Assembly: GCA_913062575.1 (NCBI GenBank) | Contig: CAJXVT010000009.1 | Span: 1 to 60,935, forward strand | Length of the DNA stretch: 60,935 nucleotides | Source of the DNA: an uncultured Flavobacteriaceae bacterium | GTDB lineage: Bacteria; Bacteroidota; Bacteroidia; Flavobacteriales; Flavobacteriaceae | Reading direction: 5' to 3' | Part shown: positions 54,211 to 60,935 of the stretch, piece after piece | How the letters are laid out: every line of letters starts with the position of its first letter | How positions within the stretch are numbered: the first letter of the stretch is position 1 | Notes under the pieces: generated by a model | Told to the model about the DNA's origin: nothing | What the model saw: only the letters and a program-made list of their open reading frames with translations | Database searches by the model: none | Program-made: the position numbers and the translations under genes

Positions 54211-57200
54211 ATGAAGAAAATTACTTTTTTACTATCCTTTATTATCCTAAATCTATTTAGTCATACCTCATTTTCTCAAACCGGAACGATTGATTTTAGC
54301 ACAGCAGATGCTACCGATCTTGGAGCTACAGCAGATGATGGAGAGGGAGGTTCTTCCGATATTGCAGGAGTTGTATTCAATATTTTTATAAGTAATGCAG
54401 CAGGAGTTGCTACTGGAGGAAATATTTTCTTTGATCAATCAGGAGGAGGCTATGAAGGCTTGTCTTCCACAGGAAATCCAGGATCGACAGCGTTTAAAGG
54501 AATGGTTTTAGAAACAACCGATGGTTCAGAGTTTGATTTTAACGGATTTTCAGCAGCAGAATACGGGGGTGCAGCGATAAGTTTAAAAGTAGAAGGGTTC
54601 AAAGACGGCTCTAGTACAGGTTCTACAACAGTTGTTCTTTCATCTGCATTTTCATATACAATAGTAACATATGGTTCTGGAGACTTTTCAGATGCTATTT
54701 TTGGAGATGTTGATGAAGTTCGAATTACCGAGAGTGGCGGTGGAGATATTTATGGAACGATGGATGCTTTTGTGATTGGTGCGGCTGTAGCGGGTGACAC
54801 CACAAATCCAACCTTAAACAGTTCTTCACCAGTAGATGGAGCTACAGTAATAGCTACGAGTAGCAATATTGTACTAACATTTAATGAGAACATAGCTTTT
54901 GGAACAGGAAACATTCAGGTAATTGATGTTTCCGACGGCTCAAATTCTTTTACCATTGATGCAGCCTCACCAGGAAGTGAAGCTTCTATTAGTGGCGCTG
55001 TGTTAACAATCAATCCAAGTACAAACCTAGATGATAACTCAAATTATGCAGTACAGATTGCAGCAACTGCAATAGATGATTCAAGCGGAAACTCTTATGC
55101 AGGAATCACAAACAATACGACCTTAGATTTTACCACTGCTGATGAGACAAATCCAACTTTAAACAGTTCTTCACCTGTAGATGGAGCAACAGTAGTTGCC
55201 ACAAGTAGCAATATTGTATTGACCTTTAGTGAGAACATCGACTTTGGAACAGGAAACATCCAAGTGATTGATGTTTCCGACGGATCAAATTCTTTTACCA
55301 TTGATGCAGCCTCACCAGGAAGTGAAGCTTCTATTAGTGGAGCAGTATTAACCATTAATCCAAGTACAAACTTAGATGATAGTTCCAACTACGCAGTACA
55401 GATTTCAGCCACAGCAATTGATGATTCCAGCGGAAACTCTTATGCAGGAATCACCAACAATACAACCTTAGATTTTACCACTGCTGATGAGACAAATCCA
55501 ACCTTAAATAGTTCTTCACCAGTAGATGGAGGAACAGTAATTGCCACGAGTAGCAATATTGTATTAACCTTTAATGAAAACATTGCCTTTGGATCTGGAA
55601 ATATCCAAGTGATTGATGTGACCAATGGTTCTAATTCTTTTACCATTGATGCAGCCTCACCAGGAGGACAAGCATCGATTAGTGGAGCAGTACTAACCAT
55701 TAATCCAAGTTCGGACATGGATGATAGTTCTAATTATGCCATCCAGATTGCAGCCACAGCAATTGATGATTCCAGCGGAAACTCTTATGCAGGAATCACA
55801 AACAATACGACCTTAAATTTTACAACTAGTGCAGCTGATGTAACTCCTCTTGTTTTTGAGAAGAACACACCAGAAGCGGTATCTATAGCCAAAACAAGTT
55901 TTTTATTGGTGACAGATGTTGATGAATTTTTTGGAACTATCTATTATGTAGTGGTTACAGATGAAGCATCTGCTCCTAGTGCTGCAGAGGTAAAGGCAGG
56001 TACTGCCTCTGGATCAGGAACTCCAATTACAAGCGGTAATGAAGTAGTGGACTTAGGTTCTTCTAGAAATAAGATCTCTGTCTCTAGTTTAACGGCAGGT
56101 ACCGCATATGATATATATGTGGTTGCAGAAGACTCAGCGAGCAATTTAACAAGTGCTACAAAAATTGAAATAACTACTGTTGAAAACAATTCAACAATTA
56201 TAGATTTTAATGATTTAACGTATTCAAGTGATCAAAATTTAGGAAAGTCGACTGTTGTGAGTCTTTTTACTTTTGCTATTACTGCTGTTAATGCAGATGA
56301 TAACATTTCATTCTCTCATGGTGGATCAGGAGTAAGTACTTCATCAAAATCTCTTTATGATAGTAATATTGATGCGAATGATATCACTAAATGGACCATT
56401 ACAAATACAAATGGAGATGAATTTAGGTTGATGAGTCTTGTACTAAGGTATAGTGGATATGGGAGTACAAATGGAACAATCAAGGCTTTTAGAAACGGAT
56501 CTCAAGTTGGTGCAACTGTTATTGTTACATTCAATGGAGTTCAAGATTTATCAGCAAATACCGATTTTGAAAATATTGATGAGCTTCGCATAGAAGCTGC
56601 AGATATTAATTTTTTTATAGATGATTTTGTGTATGCTGCCCCTGTTGTTGCGAATACCGCTCCAACAGTTACAACTACAACGGCAAGCTCTATTACTACA
56701 GCATCAGCTACCTTAGGTGGAAATTTAACTGATGATGGTGGTGGATCAACAGAAAAAGGAGTTGTATATTCAATAACAAGTGCAAATAATGACCCTACCT
56801 TGGGGGGAACTGGAGTTACAAAAGAGGGATATGGCATAGATGAAGGAGCATATTCTGAATCGATCACAGGTTTAACACCTGGAACACAATATTCATTTAA
56901 AGCTTATGCAACTAATGGTGCAGGAACATCATATGGAGCTGTACAAACTTTTACAACATCAGCAATAACGGTAACCTTGGGTTTATCAGGAAGTCCATTA
57001 GCAGAAAATGGCGGAGTGGGAACAGTTACGGCGACATTAAGTGCGGTTTCTAATCAGACTGTAACCGTAACAATAGGTGCCACTGGAACTGCCACAGGAT
57101 CTGGTACAGATTACACTTTATCAAGTACAACCATTACAATAAATGCGGGAGCAACTTCAGGAACAGCAACCATTACTGGAGTAAATGATGGTGTTGTTGA

Positions 57201-60200
57201 ATCTACAGAAACAGTAATTATAGATATTACTGTAGTTGCCAACGGTACCGAATCTGAGACACAACAAGTAACAGCATCAATAATTGATGATGATGCAGCT
57301 ACCATCGCTATCAATGATGTAACCTTGGCAGAAAATGCAGACGGGCTTGGTACTACCACCTATACTTTTACAGCCACATTAACAGGGACTGTAGATCAAT
57401 CAGTGAGCATAGATTATGCTACCAGTGACGGTACTGCAACCACAGGAGATAGTGATTATACGGCCGCCAATGGAACGTTAACTTTTGCAGGTGTCAATGG
57501 AGAGACAGAAACTTTCACAGTAACAGTATCTAACGATGCGGTAACAGAGTCTGACGAAACGTTCAATGTAACGTTGAGTAATGTAAGCGCTGGCGGAAAA
57601 AATGTTACGATTTCTGATGACACCGGAGTAGGAACCATCACCAATGATGATGCAGCACCAACTGTCACTTTAGGTTTATCTGGAAGTCCATTAGCAGAAA
57701 ATGGCGGTGTGGCAACGATAACTGCTTCATTAAGTGCTGCTTCTAGTCAAACTGTAACCGTTACCATTGCCCCATCAGGAACCGCTACAGGCAGTGGTAC
57801 AGATTACACCTTATCAAGCACAAACATTACAATAAATGCAGGAAGCACCTCAGGAACGGCAACCATTACAGGAGCCGATGATGCAATAGATGAATCGACA
57901 GAAACAGTTATTATAGATATTACAGGTGTTGCAAATGGTTCAGAGTCAGGAACTCAACAGGTAACAGCATCCATAACTGATGATGATGACACACCAACAG
58001 TCACCTTAAGTTTATCTGGAAGTCCATTAGCAGAAAATGGCGGAGTTGCAACAATTACTGCAACACTAAGTGCTGCTTCGGGGAATACAATAACGGTAAC
58101 AATAGCCTCAACAGGAACAGCAACCGGAAGTGGAATTGATTATACCTTATCAAGTAGTATTATTACAATATCTGCAGGTGCCACAACTGGAACAGCAACC
58201 ATTACCGGAGCAGATGATACGACATATGAAGCCAATGAAACAGTAGTTATTGATATTACTGGTGTTACGAATGGTACTGAATCAGGAACCCAACAAGTGA
58301 CAGCCACAATAACAGATGATGATATTATACCTGCTGTCATCACTTTTGTTAATATAAATAAGACTTATGGTGATGCAGGTTTCAACCTTTCTGCAGCTTC
58401 CAATTCAACAGGAACAATTGCATATTCGATTGTAGGAACAGCAAATGGAACAAGTTTATCTGGAACAAATAATGAAACAGTAAGCCTTGGGAATGTAGAA
58501 TCAATAACCTTAAGAGCTACTCTGCCAGCTGATGGAGCATACAGCTCAGCTACAAAAGACATTACTTTGACTATAGGACAAAAAGCAATCACAGTTACCG
58601 CAGATGCGGATCAAAAGAAAACCTCTGGGAGTTCAGATCCTGTATACATCTACCAAATTACTTCTGGTAGTTTAGTTGGGTCTGATACATTCACAGGAGC
58701 TTTAACAAGAGAAGTTGGAGAATCTTTAGGGTCTTATGCAATTCAAATAGGAACCTTAACAGCTGGCACTAACTATGATATTACTTTAATTCCTGCTAAT
58801 TTTATTATTGATGTAGTTGTAACTACAGGTTATGTAGATAGATCTACTAAATCGGTAACGGTAACAGGAGATGTTTCGAGTTTAATTGGAGTTGTTGAAC
58901 GTGGAGTTGTGTACTCTACAACAGATACCACTCCTACTCTTGGTGAACCTGGAGTCATAAAAGTTCAAGATGATACTACAACAGGACCATTTATTGTAGA
59001 AATCACAGGATTGAACCCTAATACAACGTATTACTTTCAATCGTATATTATAACAAATGTTGCCAAGGCATCTTCCCCTTCTACTTTTTATGGAGGGACT
59101 AAAGCATTTACAACTCTGACTTCTGAACCAGAGCTAGTTTCTAAAACTCCAGCCAATGGGACTTTAAAAGTAGATCCAACCTCAGATCTAACACTAACAT
59201 TTGATCTAAGAGTTCAAGCTGGAACAGGAAATGTATTGATCAAAAAAGTAAGCGATGATTCTTTAGTTGAAACTATAGATGTAACTAGTGGAAATTTCTC
59301 TGCTAGTGCGTATACAGTAACGATCAACCCAACGGTTGATTTACCTCAAAAAACAGCATTGTATATTATTTTGCCTTTAGGTTCAGTTAAAGATTTAAGT
59401 GCTAATAGTTGGACAGGTTTGGTAAACAAAACAGATTGGACATTTACAACTGATGATACAATGGCTCCTTTTGCGTCAAGTGTTTCACCAACAGACAATG
59501 CCTTATCTGTGTCTCCAGATAGTGATTTAACCATTACTTTCTCTGAAGATATGGCTAAAGGAACAGGAAATATCTTAGTGAAAAAATCATCGGATGATAG
59601 TCTTATTGCAACTGTAGATGTTACTTCTTCTCAAGTAAGTATTACAGGTAAAATCATAACTATAAACCCATCAACTGATTTACCAAGTGAAACAGAAATG
59701 TATATTCAAATACCAAACACGGTATTCGAAGATTTATATGACAATACCTATACTGGTATTACAGATACAACAACCTGGAGTTTTGCTACTGCAGATATCA
59801 CCCCACCAACTGTAGTGGTAAGTGGATCTGTAAATGAGTATACCAATGCTCCATTTGTAGCAACATTCACATTTTCTGAAGCTGTTAAAAACTTTGCTTT
59901 AAGTGATATTACAGTTATAAATGGGACCGCTAGTATTTTCAATCAAGTAAACAGTACTACATATACAGCAGTTATTATACCAACAACTGATGGATTAGTT
60001 AGTGTTAGTCTTGCAGCTGGTATCTTACAAGATGTAGCAAACAATGACAACACGGCAAGTAATACATTTAGTATTATGTATGATACCGTTAATCCTAGTT
60101 TAGTGATTACATCAGATACTGCCAACCCAAGTAATGCAACAAGCTTTGTAGCAACCTTTACATTTTCTGAAGATGTAGAAGATTTTGATGAATCATATTT

Positions 60201-60935
60201 TACATTAAACAATGCTACTTCAAGTAACTTTATTGCTCTAAGTGATGCAGTATATACAGCGACTATTACACCATCAGCAGATGGAACAGTTACCATAGAT
60301 GTTGCAGAAGATGAAGTAGAAGATAATGCTGCTAATGGAAATATTGCAGCTACGTATTCTGTTTTTGTAGATACAGTAGTCCCAACAGTAACAATCACAA
60401 GCGATGTTGCAAATCCAACAAACGTTGCATTTACTACAACATTTACATTCTCTGAATATACAACTGGATTTGATATTTCTGATATTACTCTTGGTAATGC
60501 TACAGCTTCTGATTTTAAAATCGAAAGTACTGTTGCTAAATCTACAGATGTAGTAGGTGGAATTAAGTTTTCAGCCCTTATCACACCAACAACAGATGGA
60601 AACGTAACAATTGATGTTGCTGCGGATGTTGCAACAGATCAAGCTACAAATGGCAATACAGCAGCCACGCAGTTTAGCACCTTATACGATGCTTCAAGCC
60701 CAACAGTTATAATTTCAAGCACAGTTGCCAATCCAGCAAACGGAGCCTTTACAACTACCTTTACTTTTAGTGAGGCTGTAACTGGATTTGATATCTCAGA
60801 TATCACTTTAGCCAATGCAACAGCATCTGATTTTGCAACAACAAGTACTTCGGTATATACAGCAATCATCACACCAACAACAGATGGAGCAGTAACAATT
60901 GATATTGCTGCAGACACTGCAATAGATGCAGCTAC
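54211..60935 (+). CDS. Giant modular secreted surface protein (adhesin-like), 3' end beyond window
   Basis: The frame is open without a stop from the ATG at 54211 to the window end: 2241 codons and counting. Order of modules: signal peptide (1-23, ending SHTSFSQ); a beta-sandwich module (about 24-193); three near-identical 115-residue Big_5/SbsA-type Ig modules (196-540); an FN3-like module (541-657); a second copy of the first module type (658-810); FN3-like (815-919); four Calx-beta modules with DDD ends (921-1372); an MBG-type module with KTYGDAGFNLSA (1373-1533); FN3-like (1536-1638); two more Big_5 modules (1641-1861); and at least four Big_12-type Ig modules (from 1863). Acidic loops suggest calcium binding. 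A C-terminal type IX sorting domain is expected but not seen. Confidence 0.92.
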   Translation, partial: MKKITFLLSFIILNLFSHTSFSQTGTIDFSTADATDLGATADDGEGGSSDIAGVVFNIFISNAAGVATGGNIFFDQSGGGYEGLSSTGNPGSTAFKGMVLETTDGSEFDFNGFSAAEYGGAAISLKVEGFKDGSSTGSTTVVLSSAFSYTIVTYGSGDFSDAIFGDVDEVRITESGGGDIYGTMDAFVIGAAVAGDTTNPTLNSSSPVDGATVIATSSNIVLTFNENIAFGTGNIQVIDVSDGSNSFTIDAASPGSEASISGAVLTINPSTNLDDNSNYAVQIAATAIDDSSGNSYAGITNNTTLDFTTADETNPTLNSSSPVDGATVVATSSNIVLTFSENIDFGTGNIQVIDVSDGSNSFTIDAASPGSEASISGAVLTINPSTNLDDSSNYAVQISATAIDDSSGNSYAGITNNTTLDFTTADETNPTLNSSSPVDGGTVIATSSNIVLTFNENIAFGSGNIQVIDVTNGSNSFTIDAASPGGQASISGAVLTINPSSDMDDSSNYAIQIAATAIDDSSGNSYAGITNNTTLNFTTSAADVTPLVFEKNTPEAVSIAKTSFLLVTDVDEFFGTIYYVVVTDEASAPSAAEVKAGTASGSGTPITSGNEVVDLGSSRNKISVSSLTAGTAYDIYVVAEDSASNLTSATKIEITTVENNSTIIDFNDLTYSSDQNLGKSTVVSLFTFAITAVNADDNISFSHGGSGVSTSSKSLYDSNIDANDITKWTITNTNGDEFRLMSLVLRYSGYGSTNGTIKAFRNGSQVGATVIVTFNGVQDLSANTDFENIDELRIEAADINFFIDDFVYAAPVVANTAPTVTTTTASSITTASATLGGNLTDDGGGSTEKGVVYSITSANNDPTLGGTGVTKEGYGIDEGAYSESITGLTPGTQYSFKAYATNGAGTSYGAVQTFTTSAITVTLGLSGSPLAENGGVGTVTATLSAVSNQTVTVTIGATGTATGSGTDYTLSSTTITINAGATSGTATITGVNDGVVESTETVIIDITVVANGTESETQQVTASIIDDDAATIAINDVTLAENADGLGTTTYTFTATLTGTVDQSVSIDYATSDGTATTGDSDYTAANGTLTFAGVNGETETFTVTVSNDAVTESDETFNVTLSNVSAGGKNVTISDDTGVGTITNDDAAPTVTLGLSGSPLAENGGVATITASLSAASSQTVTVTIAPSGTATGSGTDYTLSSTNITINAGSTSGTATITGADDAIDESTETVIIDITGVANGSESGTQQVTASITDDDDTPTVTLSLSGSPLAENGGVATITATLSAASGNTITVTIASTGTATGSGIDYTLSSSIITISAGATTGTATITGADDTTYEANETVVIDITGVTNGTESGTQQVTATITDDDIIPAVITFVNINKTYGDAGFNLSAASNSTGTIAYSIVGTANGTSLSGTNNETVSLGNVESITLRATLPADGAYSSATKDITLTIGQKAITVTADADQKKTSGSSDPVYIYQITSGSLVGSDTFTGALTREVGESLGSYAIQIGTLTAGTNYDITLIPANFIIDVVVTTGYVDRSTKSVTVTGDVSSLIGVVERGVVYSTTDTTPTLGEPGVIKVQDDTTTGPFIVEITGLNPNTTYYFQSYIITNVAKASSPSTFYGGTKAFTTLTSEPELVSKTPANGTLKVDPTSDLTLTFDLRVQAGTGNVLIKKVSDDSLVETIDVTSGNFSASAYTVTINPTVDLPQKTALYIILPLGSVKDLSANSWTGLVNKTDWTFTTDDTMAPFASSVSPTDNALSVSPDSDLTITFSEDMAKGTGNILVKKSSDDSLIATVDVTSSQVSITGKIITINPSTDLPSETEMYIQIPNTVFEDLYDNTYTGITDTTTWSFATADITPPTVVVSGSVNEYTNAPFVATFTFSEAVKNFALSDITVINGTASIFNQVNSTTYTAVIIPTTDGLVSVSLAAGILQDVANNDNTASNTFSIMYDTVNPSLVITSDTANPSNATSFVATFTFSEDVEDFDESYFTLNNATSSNFIALSDAVYTATITPSADGTVTIDVAEDEVEDNAANGNIAATYSVFVDTVVPTVTITSDVANPTNVAFTTTFTFSEYTTGFDISDITLGNATASDFKIESTVAKSTDVVGGIKFSALITPTTDGNVTIDVAADVATDQATNGNTAATQFSTLYDASSPTVIISSTVANPANGAFTTTFTFSEAVTGFDISDITLANATASDFATTSTSVYTAIITPTTDGAVTIDIAADTAIDAA
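54796..55830 (+). repeat. Three tandem 345-bp repeats encoding Ig-like modules
   Basis: Units start at 54796, 55141 and 55486, each exactly 345 bases (115 codons) and beginning with the D-x-T-N-P-T-L-N-S-S-S-P-V-D-G pattern. Long DNA stretches are identical between units 1 and 2. Unit 3 differs more towards its end. This indicates recent duplication and probable recombination. Confidence 0.92.
56971..58326 (+). repeat. Four tandem Calx-beta repeat units
   Basis: Units start near 56971, 57298, 57658 and 57991. Units 1, 3 and 4 share LSGSPLAENGG and GTATGSGTDYTLSS-type segments and are closely related. Unit 2 (AINDVTLAENADG) is clearly divergent. The same phase point in units 3 and 4 is 336 bases apart. 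Confidence 0.85.
59797..60935 (+). repeat. At least four tandem Big_12-type Ig modules
   Basis: Units start near 59797, 60082, 60370 and 60688, each opening with a (D)xxxPxVxIxS pattern and containing FTFSE and TPTTDG. The array continues beyond the window. Confidence 0.85.

Noticed and set aside
54796..55830. Mobile element or assembly duplication
   Set aside because: The units keep frame, encode complete Ig-like modules and differ from each other by scattered changes, as expected for protein repeats; collapse or expansion in assembly cannot be excluded but is not needed.
55095..60917. Series of minus-strand ORFs opposite the giant gene
   Set aside because: They recur in step with the tandem repeats because the antisense of Thr/Ala/Ser-rich codons lacks stops; the plus-strand frame is continuous with a signal peptide and known modules.

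Overview
The window is an AT-rich chromosomal segment of a member of the Bacteroidetes, most likely the family Flavobacteriaceae (Tenacibaculum/Polaribacter-like; the genus cannot be fixed by reading). Signs of this are the lineage-typical families (GLPGLI proteins, a moxR-Bat operon, a transcarbamylase of the ArgF' type, a flavobacterial arg cluster), promoters with TAnnTTTG -7 boxes, and weak Shine-Dalgarno sequences. I see no tRNA, rRNA, CRISPR array, insertion sequence or prophage gene.

Layout. 1-5020 (+): the end of a branched-chain amino acid operon, ilvN (cut by the window edge), ilvC, ilvA and a GapN-type aldehyde dehydrogenase. 5021-5506: a gene-free, hairpin-rich stretch. 5507-14357 (+): a tightly packed arginine operon, GNAT acyltransferase-argG-argC-proC-argD-argF'-argB-argE-argH, whose transcarbamylase has a serine at the position that selects succinylated substrates. 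14428-18817 (-): leucine genes leuA-leuC-leuD-leuB, facing the arg operon across a strong shared terminator. 18951-29606: housekeeping genes (helical-repeat protein, tex, metG, LD-carboxypeptidase, yraN, a TlpA-like thioredoxin protein, an SDR, a small conserved protein, a CvpA-like protein). 29901-32412 (-): beta-carbonic anhydrase and a SulP transporter, a likely bicarbonate-uptake pair. 32508-41239 (-): the moxR/DUF58/Bat operon, ending in an unrecognised small exported protein. 41423-45998 (-): an outer-membrane beta-barrel protein, two GLPGLI proteins and a small exported peptide. 46419 (+): a lone small HTH regulator. 46748-50160 (-): lpxH, ctpA, dCMP deaminase and a HupE/UreJ-like protein. 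50281-53873 (+): a Tat-exported GH109-like protein followed by galK and galT. 54211 to the window end (+): the first 2241 codons of a giant modular surface protein.

How the genes work together: the first 19 kb makes branched-chain amino acids and arginine. The middle is cell maintenance plus inorganic carbon supply and the envelope-linked Bat system. The last 10 kb suggests release and catabolism of galactose-type sugars next to a very large secreted adhesin-like protein.

The least-explained signals are a hairpin element present once in each orientation (29793-29834 and 46294-46342), a 100-bp nested hairpin at 5169-5268, the succinyl-type arginine route with an unassigned GNAT protein at its head, and the internal repeats of the giant protein.
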